Of a DNA stretch of 7,034 bases, positions 1 through 6,141 are shown piece by piece. Position 1 is the stretch's first letter; each line of letters begins with the position of its first letter. The position numbers and the translations under genes were made by a program. Source of the DNA: an uncultured Verrucomicrobiales bacterium (GTDB lineage Bacteria > Verrucomicrobiota > Verrucomicrobiia > Verrucomicrobiales > Akkermansiaceae). The stretch is from NCBI GenBank assembly GCA_938001985.1, contig CALLBE010000120.1:1-7034 (forward strand). The letters are read 5' to 3'. The notes under the pieces were generated by a model, which searched no databases, was not told where the DNA came from, and was given only the letters and a program-made list of their open reading frames with translations.

Positions 1-279
1 AATAGAACCAATACCCCACTGAAGGTAGGTCATGTCACCATTTAAGGCAAACAACATTCCGGGAACCCCAATGAAGGTCACGCCTGAAATCTCAGTGGCT
101 ATAATAGAACCACTGACCGCCCACCAGGGCAACGAACGACCTCCTAAAAAGAAGTCTTTAATCGTGGCTTGCTTGCCACTCATCACGTGGCCTACCCACG
201 TTGTTGCCACCAAATAAAGGCCGACAACAAACCAATCAATCCAAGTAAAAAGTGAACTTACAGAAGAAACTTCACCCAT
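1..279 (-). CDS. Sodium:solute symporter (SSS family), N-terminal part, runs off the left edge
   Basis: The first 93 codons of an inner-membrane secondary transporter that probably couples Na+ entry to uptake of a small organic solute (sugar, amino acid or similar; the substrate cannot be told). I translated this stretch directly: ATG at 279 reads open to base 1. It has a first membrane segment at about residues 13-32, then the SSS hallmark around residues 43-53 (DFFLGGRSLPW), followed by a segment with WAVSGSIIATEISG and FIGVPG (about 53-73). This is the typical TM1-loop-TM2 start of the family, whose full length is usually 450-600 residues, so most of the gene lies outside. It begins 10 bp after the stop of the His-rich lipoprotein gene and is probably co-transcribed with it and rpsN. 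There is no strong Shine-Dalgarno sequence; the leader before the ATG is AAGTAAGTATAG. The family is sure; the substrate is unknown. Confidence 0.9.
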   Translation of the reverse strand, partial: MGEVSSVSSLFTWIDWFVVGLYLVATTWVGHVMSGKQATIKDFFLGGRSLPWWAVSGSIIATEISGVTFIGVPGMLFALNGDMTYLQWGIGSI

Positions 280-289
280 CTATACTTAC

Positions 290-499
290 TTAGTGATGGT
301 CTTTGCCATGATCATCCTTTTTGGATGAACCATGGTCTGTTTTATCATAGTGATCATCATCATGATGATCGGTATAAAATCGTTTTGTTCCAGGGTAAAA
401 AGTTCCTTCACTATCTGTCGTATCTTCCCAACTGTGCTGGTCACAGGACATGAGAGATAGCGATATAAAAGAGCCAACTAGAACAATAAACGATTTCAT
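290..499 (-). CDS. Small His/Asp-rich putative lipoprotein
   Basis: I do not recognise a named family. The 69-residue product starts MKSFIVLVGSFISLSLMSC: a lysine, a hydrophobic stretch and a lipobox-like LMSC with the lipidated cysteine at residue 19, so it is probably a membrane-anchored lipoprotein of about 51 mature residues. The residue after the cysteine is Asp, which in enterobacteria favours retention in the inner membrane; whether that rule holds here is unknown. The last 26 residues (44-69) contain 7 His and 9 Asp, including HHDDDH and a terminal HH, a composition that could bind divalent metal. A longer GTG start at 526 exists but overlaps the end of rpsN and would put nine extra residues before the signal sequence, so I chose the ATG at 499. 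It lies 4 bp after the rpsN stop and 10 bp before the symporter start. A small real gene is likely; metal binding is inference from composition. Confidence 0.7.
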   Translation of the reverse strand: MKSFIVLVGSFISLSLMSCDQHSWEDTTDSEGTFYPGTKRFYTDHHDDDHYDKTDHGSSKKDDHGKDHH

Positions 500-503
500 G
501 AAA

Positions 504-773
504 CTACCAACTAGATTTGATAACACCAGGAATTAACCCTTCAGCAGCAAAAAGTCTGAATGTGATACGAGACATTCTGAATCTTCTAAGGAAACCATGA
601 CGACGACCTGTCACTTCACAGCGGTTAACTAATCGAGTAGGACTAGCATCACGTGGAAGCATACTTAGGCCCACATAATCTTTTTCATTCTTCAACTGAT
701 GACGGAGTTTAGCGTATTTCGCTACCGTCTTTTCTTTACGCTTGTTTCTTGCAATCCAGCACTTCTTAGCCAT
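504..773 (-). CDS. rpsN: 30S ribosomal protein S14, zinc-independent (C-minus) type
   Basis: A small-subunit ribosomal protein that binds the 3' major domain (head) of 16S rRNA. The 89 residues follow the S14 pattern throughout: MAKK start, IARN (7-10), KYAKLR (19-24), LPRDASPTRLVNRCEVTGR (39-57), RRF.MSRITFR (63-73) and the closing GLIPGVIKSSW (79-89). It has only two cysteines (5 and 52) and no paired CxxC zinc knuckle, so it is the C-minus form; the zinc-binding C-plus form is about 61 residues. It stands outside the usual spc ribosomal operon: its downstream neighbours are a His-rich lipoprotein and a symporter, and upstream is a separate secretion operon. In several bacteria C-minus paralogues are expressed on zinc shortage, but in lineages with only this form it is simply the housekeeping protein, and the window cannot distinguish these. 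The ATG at 773 has no obvious Shine-Dalgarno sequence. Confidence 0.97.
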   Translation of the reverse strand: MAKKCWIARNKRKEKTVAKYAKLRHQLKNEKDYVGLSMLPRDASPTRLVNRCEVTGRRHGFLRRFRMSRITFRLFAAEGLIPGVIKSSW

Positions 774-792
774 GGGACTTAACGTTCTAAGG

Positions 793-809
793 GGTTATAA
801 AATATAATC
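793..809. promoter_or_regulatory. AT-rich inverted repeat in the rpsN promoter (candidate operator)
   Basis: GGTTATA-AAA-TATAATC: two 7-bp arms matching at 6 of 7 positions around a 3-bp spacer. It overlaps the likely -10 box of rpsN. Fur/Zur-type regulators bind AT-rich inverted repeats of roughly this size, but AT-rich promoter DNA yields such repeats by chance, so this is a candidate only. Confidence 0.25.
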
Positions 810-827
810 AAGTAAATTTCTGTTCAA
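799..827 (-). promoter_or_regulatory. Candidate sigma-70-type promoter for rpsN
   Basis: On the minus strand TTGAAC (822-827) is followed 17 bp later by TATTTT (799-804); TATATT (801-806) is an alternative -10 at 15 bp. The predicted start near 792 would give a leader of about 20 nt before the rpsN ATG. The 98-bp gap after gspG, against 9-15 bp gaps inside the secretion operon, supports a separate promoter here. Confidence 0.4.
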
Positions 828-871
828 AAGGCTCTCTTTTTTCAAAAAAGTTCAACGAAGTAAATAAACAC

Positions 872-1375
872 TTAATCCGTCAGCCAGTTATTCAAATCAT
901 CTTTGGATTCGATACCATCCGCACCCAGAGAACCGAGGTCGTAGGTGTCCTCACCATCTCTACCCGGATACTCATAGATTAGGGGCTTGCCCCAAGGATC
1001 TGCAGCATGCAGACGCCCCTTAAGCTCAATCACATAGCCTCCAGCTCTTGATGAGCTTTTATCAAACTGAGGCATAAACGGGCGATCCCCATTAGCCACA
1101 GGTTTGGCGTAAAGTTCTTGATAAAGCAACTCTCCCCCCTTCAAAACCTCATCACTCTCCGGATACTCATCATAAAGACTATGGTAAGATTCCAAAGCCG
1201 TCTGAATCGCCAAGAGGCGAAGCTTTGTCTCCTCTACCTTTTGCTTATCTTTGAAGTAACCCATCCCCTGAATGGACAGCACCATGATGATAGAAATGAT
1301 TCCAAGAACCACAAGTATCTCAACCAAGCTGAAGCCTTTTTTCATAAATGGCTTCTGTAAATTTCTTTGTTTCAT
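872..1375 (-). CDS. gspG: Type II secretion major pseudopilin GspG
   Basis: The main subunit of the periplasmic pseudopilus that pushes folded substrates through the secretin. Counting from the ATG at 1375 (167 aa), it carries a class III prepilin leader ending MKKG with cleavage before Phe15 (GFSLVE), Glu at mature position +5 (Glu19), and the hydrophobic N-terminal helix at about 15-37. Residues 56-72 (AIQTALESYHSLYDEYP) match the GspG helix-to-YP region. The C-terminal part has DPWGKP (126-131) and YDLGSLGADG (145-154), the calcium-site region typical of GspG rather than of type IV pilins. The start is uncertain: a TTG at 1381 and an internal ATG at 1345 (leader only MKKG) are alternatives, and all give the same mature protein. 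It is the last gene of the operon, 15 bp after the gspF stop. It needs a prepilin peptidase encoded elsewhere. Confidence 0.92.
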   Translation of the reverse strand: MKQRNLQKPFMKKGFSLVEILVVLGIISIIMVLSIQGMGYFKDKQKVEETKLRLLAIQTALESYHSLYDEYPESDEVLKGGELLYQELYAKPVANGDRPFMPQFDKSSSRAGGYVIELKGRLHAADPWGKPLIYEYPGRDGEDTYDLGSLGADGIESKDDLNNWLTD

Positions 1376-1390
1376 ACGCAAGGCAAGTGC

Positions 1391-2638
1391 TTAGATATTT
1401 TCGATAATTTTGAACATCGGTAAGAATACAGCAAACACGACACTACCAACAATGAGAGCCAAGAAGACAATCATCACGGGCTCAATAATTGAAGTTAAAG
1501 AATTAACGGCATTATCCACCTCTTCTTCATAAACATCCGCCACCTTCATTAACATCTCAGGCAAACGACCAATCTCCTCACCCACCTCAACCATGGAAGT
1601 CACCATGTCAGGGAAAATCGGAGACGCCGCCATGGGAACAGCGACAGCTTCACCTTCTCGAACTGAATTATACACCTTAGCAATCGCTTCAGATAAAATC
1701 ACATTCCCAGCCGTGTCTTTCGTAATCTGCAAGGCCTGTAAAATAGGGACTCCTGATTGAACCAAAGTTCCCAAGGTTCTAGAGAAACGCGAAACAACGG
1801 TTCTGCGTTGAAGCGTTCCAATCAATGGGATCTTTAACATCATCACGTCATGAGCACGTCTACCCACAGGCGTTCCAATCCAGACCGTATACAAAAGACT
1901 TAATAGGAACAAGCCGCCCACAAGCCAAAACGCATGTGGAATCGCCAGAGTGGTCGCAATCATGAAGTTTGAAACACCAAACACCACTTTAGAAAACTGA
2001 GGCAACTCAATCCCCATATCAACAAACATCGTACTGAACTGAGGTACAATAAAGGTCATCAAAACCACCAACACCAACAAGGTAATAACCAAGACCACGA
2101 TTGGGTAAGTCATGGCACCGCTGATTTTGTTCTTAAGCTTCTGAGCCTTCTCCATGTACTCGGCTAAACGAGTCAAAACAACCTCAAGCACACCACCAGC
2201 TTCACCAGCCTTCGCCATATTCATATACAGCTTATCAAAGGTTTTTGGATATTGACCAAGAGCATCTGAGAATGGCGCGCCCCCTTGGATAGACTCTGCC
2301 ATGTCTTCAATTGTGCTTTTCAGTCGCTTATCTTTTTCCTGACCAGAAAGCACCATTAAGGAACGGTGAAGTGGTAAGCTCGCGTCAATCAACGTAGCCA
2401 ACTGACGAGTGAAGACGGTTAATTTCGCAGGGCGAATACTCCCACCCTTCTTCTTACCAACTCCCTTTTTTCCTCCAGCAGCCTTAGGCGCGGAACCTCC
2501 AGCTGACTCAACAACCTGGGTTGGGTACAAACCACGGTTACGCAACTCATTAGTTGCCTCCTCTTTTGAATCTGCGCTAATAGAACCGGTCTCTTGCTTG
2601 CCAGATTGGTCAAATGCTGTGTATTGAAATGATGCCAT
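1391..2638 (-). CDS. gspF: Type II secretion inner-membrane platform protein GspF
   Basis: A polytopic inner-membrane protein (415 aa, normal for the GspF/PilC family) that forms the assembly platform between the GspE ATPase and the growing pseudopilus. The N-terminus has the family signature FQYTAFDQSGK (4-14) and RNRGLYPTQV (33-42). Two repeated cytoplasmic F domains follow: about 73-196 (FTRQLATLIDASLPL, then GEAGG at 145-149) and about 276-399 (FSRTLGTLVQSGVPIL, then EVGEEIGRLPEML at 351-363). Predicted membrane segments lie near 178-199, 229-252 and 386-408. An unusual Gly/Lys/Ala-rich stretch at about 46-67 links the N-terminal segment to the first F domain. It starts 9 bp after the second gspE stop, with no evident Shine-Dalgarno sequence, so translational coupling is plausible. 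PilC of a type IV pilus is the main alternative name; the adjacent GspG favours GspF. Confidence 0.94.
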   Translation of the reverse strand: MASFQYTAFDQSGKQETGSISADSKEEATNELRNRGLYPTQVVESAGGSAPKAAGGKKGVGKKKGGSIRPAKLTVFTRQLATLIDASLPLHRSLMVLSGQEKDKRLKSTIEDMAESIQGGAPFSDALGQYPKTFDKLYMNMAKAGEAGGVLEVVLTRLAEYMEKAQKLKNKISGAMTYPIVVLVITLLVLVVLMTFIVPQFSTMFVDMGIELPQFSKVVFGVSNFMIATTLAIPHAFWLVGGLFLLSLLYTVWIGTPVGRRAHDVMMLKIPLIGTLQRRTVVSRFSRTLGTLVQSGVPILQALQITKDTAGNVILSEAIAKVYNSVREGEAVAVPMAASPIFPDMVTSMVEVGEEIGRLPEMLMKVADVYEEEVDNAVNSLTSIIEPVMIVFLALIVGSVVFAVFLPMFKIIENI

Positions 2639-2647
2639 GGGTTAAAT

Positions 2648-4309
2648 TTATGTATATTTTAAGACTTCTTCGATCGTTGTTCTTCCTTCGTAAATATTCC
2701 TCAACCCGTCTTCACGCAGGGTCTGCATGCCCAACTCGACTGCTTTTTGCTTAATCACAACTGAGGGGGCTTTTTCGATGATTAACTCACGAATAGGGTC
2801 GGAAATTCGCAACAATTCATAAAGGCCTTGTCGCCCTTTATAACCACTATTATTACAAGCTGAACATCCCTGTCCTGTATAAAAATTCTTATTGCCTATC
2901 TCATGCGCCGATAAGCCAAGCTGCTTCAAGACGGAGTCATTAGGCTCATAAGCAACCTTACAAGAAGAACAAATCGTACGCACCAATCGCTGCGCCAATA
3001 TCCCCTCCAAAGAAGCGGAAACCAGGAAGGGCTCCACTCCCATATCCAAGAGACGGGAAACAGCACCTGCCGAATCATTCGTGTGTAAGGTGGATAAAAC
3101 CAAGTGACCTGTCAGTGATGCCTGAATCGCAATTTGCGCGGTATCACCATCTCGCATCTCCCCCACCATGATCTTATCTGGATCTTGACGAAGGAAGGCT
3201 CTTAAAATCTTAGGGAAATCCAAACCAATCGCTTCATTCGTCTGAACCTGCATGATGCCATCAATATCATATTCCACAGGATCCTCTGCCGTTAGGATTT
3301 TCTCTTCAATGTTATTAATTTCCTGCAACCCTGCGTAGAGCGTTGTAGTTTTACCCGCACCTGTCGGCCCTGTCACAATAAAAATACCATTCGGCTTCTC
3401 CACTGTATCTTTGATATACTCGTGAATTTCGTCCGGTAAATTCAACTGCTCTAAATTCAGGTTAACTGAACTGCGGTCAAGAATACGCAACACCACACTC
3501 TCACCATATTGGGTAGGCAAGGAGTTCACACGCATATCCACCTGACGCTCGCCGATCTGCTTCACAATACGACCATCCTGTGGGACTCGGTGCTCCGAGA
3601 TATTCATATTCGAAAGCACCTTCAAGCGCGCAATAATTGATTTTGCCAAAGAAGGTGGCGGCGGCGTGATCTCCAACAACGCACCATCCACACGGTAGCG
3701 AATCTTAAATTCTTTTTCAAATGGCTCGAAGTGAATATCCGAAGCCTTATCACGAATAGCCTGCAGCATCACCAGATCAACATAGCGGATGACAGGCTGA
3801 GCATTCATTCCAGACTCATCTGACTCACCCACCTGAAGCCCCGTCAGCTCTTGGATAATATCGTCCAAAGCCGCATCACCGCCACCGTATAAAGCCGCCA
3901 CTTTGCGCTCGACCAACCAATCTGGAGCGATCACCAGCTGAACTTCTTTGCCCAAGGCATGACGAAGATTCTCCAGCGCATTCGGGTTCAAAGGATCCAC
4001 CAATGCGACCGTAACGGCATGCGGCTCGTCTTGAATTGGCAAAACGCCATGCAACTGAGCCAGGTTAGAAGGAACGGCTCGAATCACCTCATGAGGAGGG
4101 TCCCAATTCTCTAAATTAACAACGCCAACACCCAATGCGGAGGCGACAATTTGCCAAAGCTCATCCGGTGAATGTAATATTTGAAGATCTGCCAGGAGCT
4201 GAGCCGGGTGCTTCCCGCTATTATTAACCTCCTTTAATACATCCTTCGCTACGCCCGCTTCCAAGTAACCTTGGTTAACCAATAAATCTAATAGTGCTTT
4301 ATCTTCCAT
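2648..4309 (-). CDS. gspE: GspE/PilB-family secretion ATPase, paralogue 2
   Basis: A cytoplasmic hexameric ATPase that drives pseudopilus assembly through the GspF platform. The 553 residues comprise a T2SSE_N-like N-terminal region (about 1-150), an N2 domain with DIHFEPFEKEFKIRYRVDG (191-209), and the RecA-like motor. The motor has Walker A GPTGAGKT (314-321), Asp box AEDPVEY (341-347), the canonical QDPD (375-378), Walker B ending MVGE (381-384), and the His box ASLTGHLVLSTLHTND (397-412). A tetracysteine zinc motif follows, with C447/C450 and C482/C485, characteristic of GspE and PilB and absent from PilT retraction ATPases. After Walker B it reads GEMRDGDTA where the family has GEIRD.ETA. 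The start is supported by AGGGG about 6 nt before the ATG, the only clear Shine-Dalgarno sequence in this operon. It follows paralogue 1 by 12 bp. Confidence 0.93.
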   Translation of the reverse strand: MEDKALLDLLVNQGYLEAGVAKDVLKEVNNSGKHPAQLLADLQILHSPDELWQIVASALGVGVVNLENWDPPHEVIRAVPSNLAQLHGVLPIQDEPHAVTVALVDPLNPNALENLRHALGKEVQLVIAPDWLVERKVAALYGGGDAALDDIIQELTGLQVGESDESGMNAQPVIRYVDLVMLQAIRDKASDIHFEPFEKEFKIRYRVDGALLEITPPPPSLAKSIIARLKVLSNMNISEHRVPQDGRIVKQIGERQVDMRVNSLPTQYGESVVLRILDRSSVNLNLEQLNLPDEIHEYIKDTVEKPNGIFIVTGPTGAGKTTTLYAGLQEINNIEEKILTAEDPVEYDIDGIMQVQTNEAIGLDFPKILRAFLRQDPDKIMVGEMRDGDTAQIAIQASLTGHLVLSTLHTNDSAGAVSRLLDMGVEPFLVSASLEGILAQRLVRTICSSCKVAYEPNDSVLKQLGLSAHEIGNKNFYTGQGCSACNNSGYKGRQGLYELLRISDPIRELIIEKAPSVVIKQKAVELGMQTLREDGLRNIYEGRTTIEEVLKYT

Positions 4310-4321
4310 CCTATTCCCCTA

Positions 4322-5986
4322 TTAATCATTCATTGTTACAGACAACACTTCTGAAGCCGAAGTCTCTCCCGATAAAACCTTTCGAATTCCATCCTCTCTT
4401 AGCGTACGCATGCCGAGTTGACGCGCATGCTTTCTCATTTCCGCGTTTGATAAATCCTTATTAATCAGGTGACGAACTTCATCATCAATTTTGAAAATCT
4501 CAAAAATGGCCATTCGCCCTTTATACCCTGTATTACGACAAAAAGCACAACCACTCGGACCATAAATTTGCTGAGAAGGATCCAAACCTAACTCAGAAGC
4601 CTCTTTAGGCGTTAAGGTTGTCGGCTCTTTACAGCGCTCACATAATTTACGAACCAATCGCTGGGCCAAGACCCCACGAAGAGCCGAAGCCATTAAAAAA
4701 CGTTTCACTCCAATATCACCCAATCGAGCAATCGCAGAAGTGGCATCATTGGTGTGTAATGTTGAAAACACTAAGTGACCAGTTAATGACGCATTCACAG
4801 CAATCGTAGCCGTCTCCGCATCCCTAATCTCACCGACCATGATAATATTTGGAGCCTGTCGTAACATGGCGCGAAGTGCGGAAGCAAAGGTCATCCCCAC
4901 ATCTTCCCTAACCATGACTTGGTTGATCCCAGCCAACTCGTACTCCACAGGATCCTCAACCGTAATGATTTTACGATCCGGCGTGTTAATTTGATTCAAA
5001 CAAGAGTAAAGCGTGGTCGTCTTACCAGAACCCGTTGGACCGGTGACCAAAACAACACCATCGGGAAGCCCCAGCATGTTTTGGATCATCTCTTGGTCAT
5101 CGGAATACATCCCCACCTCGGCTAACCCTAAAGTTAAGGAGGACTTATCTAAAATACGCATCACGATCGACTCACCATGATTACTTGGAACAGATGACAC
5201 ACGAAGGTCGACCGGCTTACCGTTCACTGAAATTTGAATACGACCATCTTGGGGCATACGCTTCTCAGCAATATCCATCGTACCACTCATCACCTTCAGA
5301 CGAGTGATAATCGCAGGAAGCAGCTTTTTAGGGTGCTGAGCCATCTCCATCAACTTACCATCCAGACGGTAGCGGATACGAATCATCGTCTCTAACGGCT
5401 CAATATGAATATCAGAAACCTTTAACTGAAAGGCTTCTGACAGCACACCTTCCACCAAAGTAATAACTGGAGCATCCTCTTCACTTACATCCGTCACACC
5501 GAGGTCAATAGCAACGCCATCTCCCTTTGACTCAAATGAACTGACACCTAAGGAAGCCCCTTTATATTGCTCCTCAATAAAATTCCTAATTTCAGTAGGA
5601 TAACCGACAAAAACCTGAACCTCTTTTCCTGTGATTTGAGCTAAAGAATCCGTCGTTTCAAAATTCGTTGGATCGGCAATCACCACGCTCAAAACTCCCA
5701 TCTCCTCTTGCACGGGAACGACTTGGTAACGCTCTGCAATCTCTGGAGTAATGACAGGACAAACTTTCAAATCAATCTGAAACTGACCCAACGAAACCGC
5801 TGTGTAGCCATACTGCTGAGCAACATGCGCCGCCAGAACCTGCTCATCCAGCTCACCACTTGCTAACAAACCAGGCAACGCCGAGTTGCCAGAAGCAACA
5901 ACCTGCTTGGCTTGATCAACTTGCTCCACCGTCAACAGACCAACAGAGGAGGCAACATCTAATACGTAGTTTTCGTTTAAATACAC
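4322..5986 (-). CDS. gspE: GspE/PilB-family secretion ATPase, paralogue 1
   Basis: First gene of the operon and the second copy of the secretion motor ATPase (554 aa). The N-terminal T2SSE_N-like region is at about 1-150, and the N2 domain has DIHIEPLETMIRIRYRLDG (192-210). The motor has Walker A GPTGSGKT (316-323), Asp box VEDPVEY (343-349), Walker B IIMVGE (381-386) with GEIRDAETA, and the His box ASLTGHLVFSTLHTND (399-414). The zinc tetracysteine is C449/C452 and C480/C483. Just before Walker B it has QAPN (377-380), where most family members, and paralogue 2, have QDPD. The N-terminus lacks a clear RLG...G repeat of the c-di-GMP-binding MshEN type. The start codon is GTG: no ATG lies in frame before the stop at -15, and the preceding leader is A-rich without a Shine-Dalgarno sequence. 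It is probably an assembly ATPase working with GspF; whether it forms mixed or separate hexamers with paralogue 2 is unknown. Confidence 0.92.
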   Translation of the reverse strand: MYLNENYVLDVASSVGLLTVEQVDQAKQVVASGNSALPGLLASGELDEQVLAAHVAQQYGYTAVSLGQFQIDLKVCPVITPEIAERYQVVPVQEEMGVLSVVIADPTNFETTDSLAQITGKEVQVFVGYPTEIRNFIEEQYKGASLGVSSFESKGDGVAIDLGVTDVSEEDAPVITLVEGVLSEAFQLKVSDIHIEPLETMIRIRYRLDGKLMEMAQHPKKLLPAIITRLKVMSGTMDIAEKRMPQDGRIQISVNGKPVDLRVSSVPSNHGESIVMRILDKSSLTLGLAEVGMYSDDQEMIQNMLGLPDGVVLVTGPTGSGKTTTLYSCLNQINTPDRKIITVEDPVEYELAGINQVMVREDVGMTFASALRAMLRQAPNIIMVGEIRDAETATIAVNASLTGHLVFSTLHTNDATSAIARLGDIGVKRFLMASALRGVLAQRLVRKLCERCKEPTTLTPKEASELGLDPSQQIYGPSGCAFCRNTGYKGRMAIFEIFKIDDEVRHLINKDLSNAEMRKHARQLGMRTLREDGIRKVLSGETSASEVLSVTMND

Positions 5987-6006
5987 AGGTTTTTTTATTT
6001 AAATAA

Positions 6007-6024
6007 GCTCAAAAAATTTTAAGC
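6007..6024. repeat. Imperfect palindrome in the gspE leader
   Basis: GCTCAAAA-AA-TTTTAAGC, with arms pairing at 7 of 8 positions. It falls just downstream of the predicted transcription start of the secretion operon (about 6026), in its untranslated leader. It could be an operator or a weak AT-rich hairpin, or chance in AT-rich DNA. Confidence 0.2.
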
Positions 6025-6032
6025 ATTTAAAC

Positions 6033-6060
6033 CCTATATCCAACATCCTATCCATGTCAA
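6033..6060 (-). promoter_or_regulatory. Candidate sigma-70-type promoter of the secretion operon
   Basis: On the minus strand a perfect -35 box TTGACA (6055-6060) is followed after 16 bp by TATAGG (6033-6038). Transcription would start near 6026, giving a leader of about 40 nt to the GTG at 5986. It is the best promoter match in the window and sits in the 155-bp gap between divergent genes. Confidence 0.55.
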
Positions 6061-6071
6061 TCCAAGAGAAA

Positions 6072-6095
6072 TTAACCCCAAACACCTCTGGTTAA
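6072..6095. promoter_or_regulatory. Inverted repeat TTAACC-N12-GGTTAA in the divergent promoter region (candidate operator)
   Basis: Perfect 6-bp arms (6072-6077 and 6090-6095) lie between the two divergent genes. The centre is about 57 bp upstream of the predicted gspE transcription start, a common position for an activator site, and also lies within the possible promoter of the thioesterase gene. No regulator is identified. Confidence 0.3.
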
Positions 6096-6141
6096 ATAGA
6101 TAGACCTGCAAAGAAAAATAAGTTAAAACAAGCCCCTCAAC

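Noticed and set aside
32..217. Plus-strand open frame of 61 codons
   Set aside because: It lies opposite the symporter gene, whose translation matches the SSS family; this frame has no recognisable features.
286..477. Minus-strand open frame of 63 codons overlapping the His-rich lipoprotein
   Set aside because: It is another frame of the same repetitive GAT/CAT DNA, with Ile/Met-rich low complexity; the frame with signal sequence and lipobox next to the rpsN stop is the better gene.
832..850. A possible terminator after gspG: the palindrome around CTTTTTTCAAAAAAG
   Set aside because: The stem is almost wholly A/T with a one-base loop and no GC base, so it would not form a stable intrinsic terminator; termination before rpsN remains unproven.
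2419..2613. Minus-strand open frame inside the start of gspF
   Set aside because: It is a shifted frame of gspF, which reads the conserved FQYTAFDQSG signature in its own frame.
4919..5125. Plus-strand open frame opposite the Walker A region of gspE paralogue 1
   Set aside because: It is a shadow of a highly conserved ATPase gene with no promoter or family match.
4322..5986. c-di-GMP-binding MshEN domain in the first GspE
   Set aside because: The N-terminal region has the general helical layout, but I could not see the RLG...G...Q motif pair that defines binding.
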